NCBI GenBank assembly: GCA_001931875.2 | Contig: MSJH02000698.1 | Location: 62,001 to 126,000, forward strand | DNA from: Byssochlamys sp. IMV 00236 | Lineage: Eukaryota; Ascomycota; Eurotiomycetes; Eurotiales; Thermoascaceae | Reading direction: 5' to 3' | DNA: 64,000 bases | Shown here: positions 35,293-45,753 of the stretch, piece by piece | Layout: the number at the start of each line of letters is the position of its first letter | Numbering within the stretch: position 1 is the first letter of the stretch | Translations under genes and position numbers: made by a program | The notes under the pieces: generated by a model | Told to the model about the DNA's origin: nothing | What the model saw: only the letters and a program-made list of their open reading frames with translations | Databases searched by the model: none

Positions 35293-38261
35293 CTAATCGT
35301 CGTCCGAATGATGGTGGTGATGATGATGGTGATGACCATGACCATGCTCGTGTCTGCGCTCATCGTCTTCATAACGACGTCTGTATTTCTCTCTGTCGCT
35401 GTCATCGTCACTGCCGTAGCGACGCTCGTCTACCTCCTCACCACCGTAGCGGTAACCTCTCTGCTCGCGCTCGTAGCCGGAGCTGCCGTCGCCGCCGCCG
35501 TAGCTTTCCTCATAGCGTCTGCGGGTGATCTGCGTTAGATAGGGACAGGGTATAATACTAATTAGATAGTGGAGAAAGGGGCAGAGTAGTAGACTTACTC
35601 GCTAGATTCATACTCGTTTCTACGAGGCGGGTAGCTCTCCTGCCTGTATGTTTCGGAGTAGCCACCATCTCCTCTGCGGAAGGATTGTTGCTCATATTCA
35701 CCGTATTCGCGACGGGGTTCGCCGCCGCCGTAGGACTCCACATAGGTGGAACGTTCCTCACGGCCATAGCTGGGCTGGTTGTATCCTCGTGACTCCTGTT
35801 CAACTCGTCCGTACGTCTCGGTACGGCCTTCCTCTCCATAGCCGTAGCCGTAGCCTCCTTCTTGCCGGGTGTAGCTCTGTTCTTGACGGCCATATGTATC
35901 ACCACGACCCTCCTCACCATAGCCGTATTCTTCCTGGCGGCCGTAGCTCTGTTCCTGACGACTGTAGCTCTGTTCCTGACGACCGTACATCTGTTGTTGA
36001 CGGCCATAGCTCTGTTCTCCATATTGCGACTCTTCAGTTCTGAACTGCGACTCATGGCGGCGCTCCTCACCATAGCCCTCAGGGCGACTGTAGCTCTGTT
36101 CCTGGTACCTGTTCTCATACGATTCGTATTGAGGACGACCCTGTGGTCGGTTGTACGAGACTTCTTCTCTGCGTTCGTAGCTCTGTTTCTCCGAACTGTC
36201 ACCACCACCGAGGACGCCACCGAGCAGACCACCCACGATGCCTCCCAGGGCACCGCCGCCCACAGCTTCTTGCGCAAGCTTCTCGATACGATTCGTCTCG
36301 GACTGGGCGAAGGAACCAACGCTTGCGTTGGGGCCAGAGCCAGAGCCTGACCCAGAGCTAAGCTTGATCGGCTTGCAGGAGCCGTGTCCGGTATCATGAA
36401 CTCCTTCCTTATGGTTCTCTCCGTTACGAACACCTTCACGGCTCAACTGTCGACGGAGAGAGTTTCGACTTTCGTCATCCTGCCCACGCCACCAGTCCTC
36501 AACCGTCCTGAACATAATATGGCGGATGTCTGCGGCTCCATCGTCGCCTTGTTCGCGAAGGGCGGGGTGGTGGAAAACACCATGGACAATCCTGTTCAGG
36601 GTCCGGTTTACATCAATGTCCTCGTTATCCCAGCACTCCATCAACTGCGGGACAGTCCATTTAACGACTTGAGAGGCGACCAGACCAGCGGGCTCGTTCA
36701 GGACGTTGGAGAAGTGATCCTTCGACAACATGGAGTGGGTGGGATCCGAACAAGTATCATCATTGAAGACAATGTGCTGCTGCTCCAAACTGCTTTGGAT
36801 GACCTCTGAAGAACCTGTCTGCAGTTCCGTCTTGATCTGCTTGATGATCGGGAGTACGTATGGCGCAATAACCGAGAAGACAAAGACACTGAGCCGATCC
36901 TGAATCTGCTCGATGATCTCCGGCAGCACGGGAATCTCCTCAATAGCCTCGTTGATGCACTTCAGTAGGTTATCGTGCCACTCCAAGATTGGATAGATGG
37001 ATTTCTGAACGTCAGACAGATAGTTAGTCCATTCTTCCGGCTCACGAGGGCTGATGTTCTCGTTGTTAATCTTGGCTTCGTCAGATTTCGACTTGAAATC
37101 GTTCATCTTGTCCTCGTGGCCACCCCCGATGATACCCTCGGGGATCTTGTCGAGCAGAGCCTGCAAGATACTACCACTCGGTCCTTCGTTCTGTGAGTCT
37201 GAGATGGCACCCTCCAGCTCCTGAAGCTCCGACTGAGCTGCCCTGTCGGAGAACTCTCCCATAACGGAATGGAGGAAGTCGACACCACCGAAAGTGCCAG
37301 TGACGATAGGGTAGACAGGATGGTGCGCCCCTTGCAACTCAACCTGGGTCCTCCGACCAACATGAGGAAAGACATCGCGCTCTCCGAGTTCGATCAGACT
37401 CAGTTCCGTGTAGTTGGAATGGGCGGCGTAGTCCTCAAGGCAGTGCAGACCGGTGCCCATCAGGCGAAGAGCCTCGTAGAGATCAGCCTTGTTCCTGGAC
37501 CTGGCATACCGCCGGCCATGTTCAATGCAACCGCCCAGGACACGCTTCACAAGATGTGCTGACGTATTGATGCCGATGTCTTCAGTCGCGATGTAGTTTT
37601 TCAACCCTGTAGCAGAAACCACCCCCACGGTCAGACATAATTTCTCTCATAGTAATCACACAGCTAGTTAAAAGACCCTACCGGTTCGTGGATCAATTGA
37701 TAATTCGCGCTCCTCATCAACCGGGCCTCGAAGGCGACGGTCATACTGCCGAGCGTCCTCTCCGTCCGCATAACCGAGGGGGTTGTCAATATGTTCCGTG
37801 GGTTGGTAGCAACCCAAGCGCTCTGCGGTAACTTCAAACTCTTCGGTACCGTAGCTGCAGAAAGACATGTGCGTATCAGCAGACGAAGTCTCCAGCGTCA
37901 AGATACATCCAGAAAGCATCACTCACCCAAAAGTGATAAACCCCAAAACCCAGAGCAGAATCCGAATAGCTTTAGCACTGACATACTTGACAGTACCGAC
38001 GTCGACAGCCTGACTGTAATCACGGAGCCAGTTCCCAAAATAAACGCGCTTCACGTCGAGCTTGCTGAATTTCTTCCCACCAGCAACGCGGGCCATGAGC
38101 AGCGTCAACAAAGCATCTTCAACGTCTCCATGGCGGAAATTCTGGCCTTCGATCCGCGCTAGAGAAGCGATGTTACCAGCTCCAAAGGCATGAGCTGGAG
38201 ATGCGAGAAGGACGAGAGCCAGGAGGCCTAGGAAGAATACAGACTGAGAGGATAGAGCCAT
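35293..38261 (-). CDS. hetC: HET-C family (heterokaryon incompatibility C) secreted/membrane protein
   Basis: Minus-strand exons 38261-37927, 37854-37682, 37606-35599 and 35518-35293 give about 913 aa. Residues 1-25 are a signal peptide (FFLGLLALVLLASPAHA). The HET-C domain follows (FRHGDVEDALLTLLMARVAGGKKFS, VYFGNWLRDYSQAVDVGTVK, then SIDPRTGLKNYIA). Residues 224-235 read HCLEDYAAHSNY. At 618-638 there is a glycine-zipper-like run (GGGALGGIVGGLLGGVLGG), and about 640-880 is Tyr/Gln/Arg/Gly/Glu-rich with repeated RQEQSY and GYGEEGR units. The last exon, found from splice signals, ends in a His-rich tail just before the stop. In Neurospora het-c is an allorecognition gene; in many fungi it is an ordinary conserved gene, so an incompatibility role here is unproven. 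The frame is intact. Confidence 0.9.
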
Positions 38262-39093
38262 GGTTCTAGTGAGGTTGCAGCCAGTTAGAATCAGATGGCC
38301 CAGGGAATTTGCATTCCACTGCAGGAAGAGAGAGTGTGAGAGGCAGCGGAAAGGGCCGGAAAGACTCACGGTTCTATTCAGTGTTAACTATTGAATGCCT
38401 GGTCGAGTGATAGTTAGAAAGTAAATAATATCAGGCCCCGAAGCAAAGCGGCGGTATGGTGAGGGGCCGACAAAGGAGCTGGGCCTCATGACGGCCCATT
38501 ATTCTCCCAGCCATGACGGTCAGCTGGGGCTCTGGGACGATGACCTGCGATCCCTCTAGTGCCGTCTCGTCTCACCATTATTATTCGGTCCATGTGGGAT
38601 GGGGCTTGTCTTTGCTGTCTTGTCTTTTTTCCATGGCAGCCTTGGCGCCTTGGCAGCGGGGTGCAGCGTCGTTCCGTTCTATGTAGTCTGGTAGAGAATT
38701 AATACTGATTATTATGACTCTAGTTGGTGATCGTCGTCTTCTCTAAGCTGCCAGATACAGAGGTTTGAAAAAACACCAGGCTGTTATAATGGATATAATA
38801 CGCATCTGGAAATATTATTTTCTCTAGAAGGCGGGGAGCGGGGTGCTTTGGTAGACGACAATTTGAGTGCACGTTTCTTCAGTTTTGCCTGGTGCTATAT
38901 CACCGTAAAAGAATAAATATCAACGAACGGCTGAAGAACTCTTAACGATTGACAAGCCGGATTCAGATGTCCTAATTCCTCCTGATCAACCCTCCACAGG
39001 GCTGATCGAAATAAATATCTCATTCTCCCTTTACCTCCGACATACCGGTTACTGCTACTCCCACAGTCAACTGCGGATGGTGTGTACTTCTTG
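38262..39093. other. Intergenic region upstream of the HET-C gene
   Basis: About 830 bp between the HET-C start and the 3' end of the exchanger gene; it should hold the HET-C promoter. Short ATT and AAT runs are present (38578-38585, 38698-38716). No gene or RNA is supported. Confidence 0.5.
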
Positions 39094-41451
39094 TTAGCAT
39101 TGCGACAAATCGCGGGGACCGCTAGCTGAGCTCAGGTTCTCGCAAGATGGGTAGAAGAATGCTGCGACAGCAATAATCACATATGCTGCGATCAGCAGAG
39201 CACCCTCGAGATAGTTACTGCGGCCATCCAACATCAGATAATTGACGATGAAGGCCGATCCGAACAGAGAGACTGTCTCAAACAGGCTGAAATACAGAGA
39301 CATATCCGTGTTCAAACACCATCCCAGCAAGACGACCACCGGGGTCACAAACAGGGCGATCTGAATGCTACTGCCGATGGCTACCCCAATGGCCAGATCC
39401 ATCTTATTCTTGCTTGCGACGGTGACGGCGGTGACATGCTCTGCGGCGTTTCCCACGATGGGGAGGATAATCAGCCCAATAAATGCTTCACTGACTCCCG
39501 TGCTCTCTACGAGATAGTCGATCGAGTCGACCAGGAACTCGGCGCAAGCCGCAACTAACCCGGTCGTGACGAGCAGCAGGACGATAGCAGGTGCTCGAGA
39601 TAGAGCCGGCTTCCCGTCAGAGTCGTCCTTGGTCGCAGTCCGCTTGGGCGGAACCAGGTGTGGAAGCGGTTGAGCCAACGGGGCAGCATTCTGGACTGGC
39701 AGACCGTGCAGACGGTCGGGAAGAGACGTCGTTCTCCGGAGATCGCGCGCGTCCTTACCGTCGACATTAGTATTGACTGGGTGAGGGGTTGGAGCAAATA
39801 TGGTCGACGCCAACACGCGAGGCACTGGCGGGCGATAAGAGAGAGAGCGGATGTTGAACGAGGTGAGTGGCGCTTTGGCGCTCGTGATATCAAGGGGATC
39901 CACTACCGGCTCCGATCCAGGTCGATCGGCGCTGGTCTCGCTCTTGGCATATCTAGACTGCGCTCGCTCGCGTTCTTTGTTCTTTCGCCAAGGGCGACCC
40001 TTCCGCTTGGTATCAGCAACAGATACCGTTGGGTGGCCAGGTTTCATCTGCTCCGCCTCAAAATCGCGAGAGCGAAAGTCAGAGAACGAGGGCGGCGCGG
40101 CCATGACCGCCGTTTCAGCGTCCGCCTCATCACCGCTGGCCACCGCGTCCGGACCCGGGGTAGCGCGAGCTGGCAGGTTGGCGGGAAACTCACTGGCGGA
40201 CGAGATCTCTACTGTAGGGGCACTGGAAGAAAACGAGTGGACGAACGATGGCACCGAATGAGTGTCATTCGAGCTAGTGTTGGAACTGCGGCGTCTCTTC
40301 TTCCGGAAAGCCCTTCGAAGACGTTTCGCAGTCGTGTGGGAGCCAGAGGTGGCATCGCTGTCTTGGTCGCTACTGGACGAGTCGGTGTGTAGCATCTCCG
40401 CTAACACTCCCGGATGAGACTCCTCATCGATCTTGTGTTGGGGTGTACTCTCATAGATATAAGCATGCGACTTCAGCTGAAACAGCAAGTAGAGAAGATA
40501 CACCAGAAGCAAGACGACACTGGTGCCCCGACTGACTTTGAGCACTACTTGGTCTGCCTTCTGCAGATTGCTGAAGGAAGCGTGGAAAGCCGTCGGCAAG
40601 AGGAGACTCATGACGCTCAGACTGAGTAGACAGGCGCTCATCTGGGTGACCGCGGAATTGTAGAGCTGTTCGCGGAATCGTAAACCGCCAAACAGGAAAC
40701 ACATCCCCATGATGAGGAGCAAGTTGGCCAGGATCGAGCCCAACAGGGACGCTTGCACGATCTGGATCTCATTAGCCACTAGGGCAATGATAAAGATGAT
40801 CAGCTCGACTGCGTTGCCAAAGGTGACGTTCATCAAGGCTCCGACGGTATCTCCCATCTCGGAAGCCACGCATTCTGTTGCATATCCCAGAATGGATGCC
40901 AGAGGGATGATAGCGACCGCATTGATGGCGAATACTACCGTCGGGCTGACAGGACTCTGGTCGCCCATGCTCCGATGGAGCGCTCCGAGGGCAATGCCAG
41001 GAGGGACGCACAGGAGCAGCCAGTTGATCCAGCTGGACAGGATGATTGTCTTGCAAGTTGCATAGATACGGAAAAGGACGTTGGGTTTCGACGACTCCCC
41101 TACGGGGGGAGCTTTTTCTCCATCGTGCATGTTCGTCTGCTCGGGTCCCAGGGAAGATAAGGACGACGGGCATCTCGTCTGCCCCGTGGCATCCTGGACA
41201 GACGGCTGCTGAGAGGCAGACGCAGACCCGTCGGGCTTGGGCTCGACCGCGGAGTCATGATGCAGGCGCGGTTCATGTTGATGGCCGTTTGAGGAAACAG
41301 CAGAACGGTTCTCTATGGGCAGGATCGTCGGATCGTGTCTCTCATGCCGATGACCGCCAGCTCCAAAAGGGTTGAGGTTGGAAACATATGCTTTAATCCG
41401 GACCCATCCACGGAGACGGTGTAAAGGAGGTTCGTCGGAGGATTCGTTCAT
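39094..41451 (-). CDS. Vacuolar-type Ca2+/H+ exchanger (CAX/VCX family) with a long central loop
   Basis: A single exon encodes 785 aa, nearly twice the length of yeast Vcx1 (about 410 aa). The two CAX repeats are clear: GNAVELI at 212-218 in the first and GNAAEHVTAV at 667-676 in the second, each in a hydrophobic helix pair, with about 11 membrane segments overall (141-325 and 620-768). The extra length is a cytosolic N-terminus of about 130 residues and a central loop of about 290 residues (332-619) that is Ser/Pro-rich and contains basic runs (KRLRRAFRKKRRRSS, GRPWRKNKERERAQ). In related proteins a short acidic helix occupies this place. The protein should use the vacuolar proton gradient to sequester Ca2+. 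Aspergillus has several vcx paralogues and I cannot say which this is. Confidence 0.9.
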   Translation of the reverse strand: MNESSDEPPLHRLRGWVRIKAYVSNLNPFGAGGHRHERHDPTILPIENRSAVSSNGHQHEPRLHHDSAVEPKPDGSASASQQPSVQDATGQTRCPSSLSSLGPEQTNMHDGEKAPPVGESSKPNVLFRIYATCKTIILSSWINWLLLCVPPGIALGALHRSMGDQSPVSPTVVFAINAVAIIPLASILGYATECVASEMGDTVGALMNVTFGNAVELIIFIIALVANEIQIVQASLLGSILANLLLIMGMCFLFGGLRFREQLYNSAVTQMSACLLSLSVMSLLLPTAFHASFSNLQKADQVVLKVSRGTSVVLLLVYLLYLLFQLKSHAYIYESTPQHKIDEESHPGVLAEMLHTDSSSSDQDSDATSGSHTTAKRLRRAFRKKRRRSSNTSSNDTHSVPSFVHSFSSSAPTVEISSASEFPANLPARATPGPDAVASGDEADAETAVMAAPPSFSDFRSRDFEAEQMKPGHPTVSVADTKRKGRPWRKNKERERAQSRYAKSETSADRPGSEPVVDPLDITSAKAPLTSFNIRSLSYRPPVPRVLASTIFAPTPHPVNTNVDGKDARDLRRTTSLPDRLHGLPVQNAAPLAQPLPHLVPPKRTATKDDSDGKPALSRAPAIVLLLVTTGLVAACAEFLVDSIDYLVESTGVSEAFIGLIILPIVGNAAEHVTAVTVASKNKMDLAIGVAIGSSIQIALFVTPVVVLLGWCLNTDMSLYFSLFETVSLFGSAFIVNYLMLDGRSNYLEGALLIAAYVIIAVAAFFYPSCENLSSASGPRDLSQC

Positions 41452-42997
41452 CGAGCAATGACCCAGGACGACAGGTTGGCGATGTCAGCAATCAGCACGC
41501 TTTCCAGATCGGGAAGATGATGACTGCTTAGGATAGTGGCAGACCGATAGCTGGATAGCTGGATAGTTCTCAGATGCTGTTGGATGGACTGCAAGTGAAG
41601 AGACGACGAGAACGATGATAGATAGGTCGATCGATAGATAGATAGATAGATAGGAGGGGAGGGTGTCCAAGGGGCACTGAGCCTTTGGAGAACCGCGGGC
41701 GAGCGATGGGAAGTGATTTAAATAAGTAGCAATCTGCCTAGGAAGTCAAGTCAGCGAGAAAGCTGTAACTTGGGGGAATGTCTGTCCAGTAGCGTTGAGC
41801 GCGCTATCACTGACTGACGTATTATGGGACACTCCGGATAGCCGCATCGATAGCGTTGGGCAAGCCACAGAGTCAGACAAGACAGAGTTGGACAGTCTGG
41901 AATAATAGTCAACTAGATACAATCACTGTAGATACTAGAGTAGAGTAGAGTAGAGTAAAGTAATAACTAATTAATTAGCCCAATCTGACAAACAGACAGG
42001 TCCCTAGTTTATCCACTTCTGCGGAATGTCCTAGTACGATTAATTCAGAATGTTCTCCATTTAACCATGATAAGATAATAAGATAATAATGATAATCAAT
42101 GACAACCTTTTCCAAACACACAAAAATTAAATAAATAGAAAAGTAGAAACAGCAATCTAGCTACCAGAACAGACAGACTGCAGTGTAAAGTGATTAATTA
42201 CTTGTTGCTTTGTATGTATTGTACTACTTCCAGTTCGTCGACAGCCACGCGGCAGCAGATCCAATGGTTGTCCCGAACTAATCCAGAATTACAGATAGAT
42301 CATTTTGACGGGCAAGAATCTCGATGCAAGGGAGAGGGGCGATGGACCTGCATGGCTAATATTAATATACACCAACTAGCACCACGCTTGTCTCATCTGT
42401 TCTTTTCTTTTCTTTTCTTTGGTTTTTCTCGCCTCTTGACTGCTGTCGTTTCTGTCTTTTCTGCGTATCTCTGATTCTCCCCTGTTCTGTTCTAACTAAC
42501 TATACAACCAACTCTAAGTACCCCATTCAGGGGATCTGGACTATTCAACGAGATATTCAACACTGTCGCTCGTTCAAGGGCACTTCGCTCATGTGGCCAA
42601 TAGACTGATACAAATAGCAGCACACCATCTCCCATCTCCTGAGGCAGTCATCAGCCCGTGAATCTAGCCGGTTCTTTTCTTTGATCTTCTGTTCGCCAAT
42701 ACTAATTAATGCCTGTCCTGCTTCACTGGATCTCATCGGCCTGGTCTATTTATTACCCCGCATCAAGCACTTGTTCAATCCTTTAGCTTCAAGCATTCCC
42801 TATGCTGTATGCGAGTCGGATTTCGAGCCTGGTACTAGCTTGCTTACTTGCATTTCTGCCTTTGCCCGCTCCCAGTGGCCTGGCAAGCCTCCCAGCCACG
42901 CTCCCAGCCTCGCGACACTAAGACGGTCGTCGTACCCGAGACAAAGCGTTGCCAACATCAATCTGTCGAGCGTCGGGATCCTGTCAGGTTTGGCGTC
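41452..42997. promoter_or_regulatory. Divergent intergenic region between the exchanger and the Ser-rich gene
   Basis: About 1.5 kb between two divergent start codons. On the exchanger side is a GATA-type microsatellite (41617-41653, GATAGATAGATAGATAG and relatives). Further on are (TAGAG)n at 41937-41957, ATAATGATAAT words near 42070-42095, and (TTTTC)n at 42403-42421, which probably lies near the transcription start of the + strand gene. The last 300 bp before 42998 are GC-richer, likely a long 5' leader. GATA tracts could bind GATA factors, but this is only a possibility. Confidence 0.5.
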
Positions 42998-45753
42998 ATG
43001 ATGCTGGTGGAAGCTCCCCCGCGCCAGCGGAGGCTCTCGTTCTCGCAGCAAGTGCACCGGTTCCTGAGTGTCAATCATAAAGATGACGGAGTGAGTTTAT
43101 TTTCTTTTCTGTGTACCGTTTTCTGAAAATATAATCATGCTAACTTTTCTTCAAGGTAAAGCGCGACCCTTCTCCCATGGCACCAACTCGCGCATCTACA
43201 CATATGCAGTCTCGACCAGTTTCGGGGTCGGATAGCGCCAATGCAGGCAAAGGTCGCAGGCTAAGTCTAAGCAGGAGTCCGTTCTCTGGTCGAAAAGAGA
43301 ACGGTGACTTGCGGCCAGAGTCACAAAATGCAAAGTCACAGGATACGCAGCAGAAGCAACAGAATCAGCAGGCTACTCCAGCAGAAAATGACCCAAATTG
43401 GCCACTTGGACCTCCAACGCTGAACGAAAAGAAGCCGGAGAGGCCAGAACAGCCAGCTGAGGCAACCCGCCGATCTGATACGGACGATATCTGCGTTTCC
43501 CCGTCTTGGGATTCCGCAGAGCAGCGCAAGAAGCAACGGAAGGAGAAAAAACGCATGGAGAGGGACCAGAAGCAGCTGGAAAGGGATCAAAAGGTATTCG
43601 CAAAACGCCTAAAGCAACTGGAGGAGGCTCAGGAGAGGCGAGAGGGAAGATCTTCGTCTCGTCGCCTAATCAAGAGACAGCCACTGGCGAATTCGAGTCG
43701 AGCCTCAAGTGTAAATGCAGGGACATCGCGAGAGTCGTCTGCTGGACCTATATTCCACCGGCGCACAGGCTCTTCCCGTGCCTCTTTTTCGAGCTCTTCT
43801 CACAGACCCGGCAGTAATCATGGGAATGAGCCAGTGGTGGATTCGATTGAGGCGACCCTGGCCTCAGAAAATGCAAAGGGGGATCCGTCCTCGATGCCTC
43901 CATTGTCAGGAACCTGGGCTGAACGGTTTGGACCGACAATGTCGAAGGACTTGGCTTTCAGCTACCGACGCGCTTTCGCCAGCTCTCGGTCAGAGGAGCC
44001 CTCCAAGCGATCTCTTCATGCTACAGCCAAGTATGCGGATTTACGAAGCACTGCGCAGTCATCTCCAGTTGCTGGAGAATCAAGCAGCTCCCCTAATCCA
44101 AGCTCTCTTGAACGCCGTCCTCTTTCTAGTGATAGCAATAAGTCCGCCAGGTCCCAGATCAATGGCTCTGATTACAGCGTGTCAAAAGCAGAGACCACGG
44201 GGAAGTCAAAAGATATCGACTGCTCCTCTGCTACTGCTTTGCAAACGAAAGACCGCACCTCCAAGACGGACTCACCCATTATCAAAACGGAACATCTTTC
44301 TGGCTCTTCGAAAGATTCTCAATCTGCAGCCAATGCCAGCGTGTCTATGGGAGGAGCAGTCAGACGATCAAATATTTCTCAAGGGGCTAATAATGACGGT
44401 GCTCAGTCACAACGTACCAATGCCCAAAGAGTCGATCGTCCTGCCAGTGCCATGTTCTCTGGAACGTCAACACGCTCATCTTCAACAAAGGAACAGCCCA
44501 AGGCCCCTGCACCTCAAACATCTGCCGCCAATACCAGTCGCCAAAGAAAGCCTGGTTCATCTACATTGGTGGTAACAAACCCAGATAAGCCTGATCCAGG
44601 ATCCCTTGAAGAGCCCAAAACGGCTCCTTCTCAGTCCAACGATGAGAAGCAAAGCACCTCGAACAATTCTCCTGCAGATACAGCACCTACAGATGAGTCT
44701 CAGCGGCCAAGGCCAGGTTTCGCTCGTAGACTTTCGCTACGTCTTGGCCTCGGGGACAAGAAGACGGTCGAGGCTCGAAGACGCAGCGACATTGTCCCAT
44801 CAAGCAGTTCAAAGGATGCTAAAACCGCAGACCCGTCGATACCTGTACTTTCCAAAGAGGCCGTGCTGGCGAGTATACAAAGTTCAAGGTCGAATCCATC
44901 CGGAGAGCCAGAAAATAATTCGGCCCGTCCAGCTTCATTCCTCCATCCCAACAGTGCTCTCACTCTGGGACGTTCTGACCGTCATGGCCAATCGTCTGGA
45001 GCGATGTCAGACACCACCAGCCAGAGATCCGTACACTCTACACAATACGAGTCCATTTCAGAGCTGGAGGAGGACAAACAACCCGATTCCCCGACCCGGA
45101 GCGTCTCTTCCAATGACTTAGCCAAGCAACCATCACGTCGTTCCTCTGTAGACAGCGTCTCCGACGGTTACAACACCGCACACGAAAACTTCTCGACCGC
45201 AGAGTCCCTGGGACGCGCATCCCCTGCCATCGCTGCAAATCACGTCCCATCCGTCCCAACCCGGAATAAGAGCGATGATCATGTTCCCAGAATCACCACA
45301 GCCAGCAATCCATCATCATCGTCCCCAAGGGAGCAGTCCAACATCGCCCCGTCTCCAACAACAGCCATGATCACCACCACCAGCAACGGCACAAGCGGCA
45401 GCAACCACAATATCAAGAAAACAACCGCTCTGCAACAATCCCCAAAATCCCTCGCCAAAATCTTCGTTATATGCTGCCACTGCAAATTCTGGCACGACAT
45501 CCCCTCCAAAATATACGCCACCCTCGCTCTTCCCGACCACTATCACCACCACAGCAACAACAACGGCAGCAGCAGACCTTCATCTCAGCGAACCAGCTCC
45601 ACATCCCCCCTCGTCCCCCTCAACCAGCGCTCGAACTCAATCCCGAACTCAAATTCAAGAAGCGTCAAATGCTGCTGGTGCAATCACAACATGAACAAAT
45701 CATGCTGTGAAGGATGGACCACAATCGTGTATAAGCACGAAAGGCTTCATTAA
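42998..45753 (+). CDS. Ser-rich disordered protein with a conserved Cys-rich C-terminus
   Basis: Exons 42998-43090 and 43156-45753 (65 bp intron, phase 0) give about 896 aa. The N-terminus is MMLVEAPPRQRRLSFSQQ; two adjacent ATGs are possible starts. Most of the protein is Ser/Thr/Pro/Gln-rich and looks disordered, with a Lys/Glu/Arg-rich helical stretch at about 148-185 (KKQRKEKKRMERDQKQ...). RPGFARRLSLRLGLGDKK, about 551-568, is a short conserved-looking basic motif. The last 100 residues hold two Cys clusters, CCHCKFWHD near 805 and KCCWCNHNMNKSCCEGWTTIV near 870, spaced like a zinc-binding module. This combination recalls a family of uncharacterised fungal proteins, but I know no function. 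A His-rich insert and Ser/Asn-rich linker separate the two clusters. Confidence 0.78.

Noticed and set aside
35558..36439. 293-codon alternative minus-strand frame and several + strand frames inside the HET-C repeat region
   Set aside because: Repetitive coding DNA keeps other frames open. Only the frame joined to the HET-C domain has splice continuity and family motifs.
28000..38262. Possible metabolic gene cluster around xdhA and D-lactate dehydrogenase
   Set aside because: The genes between them (Rab GTPase, HET-C) are unrelated, and neither backbone synthases nor a shared regulator is present.
43715..44575. 286-codon + strand frame overlapping the Ser-rich gene
   Set aside because: Out-of-frame shadow. 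The overlapping frame runs 866 codons and ends in a conserved-looking Cys module.
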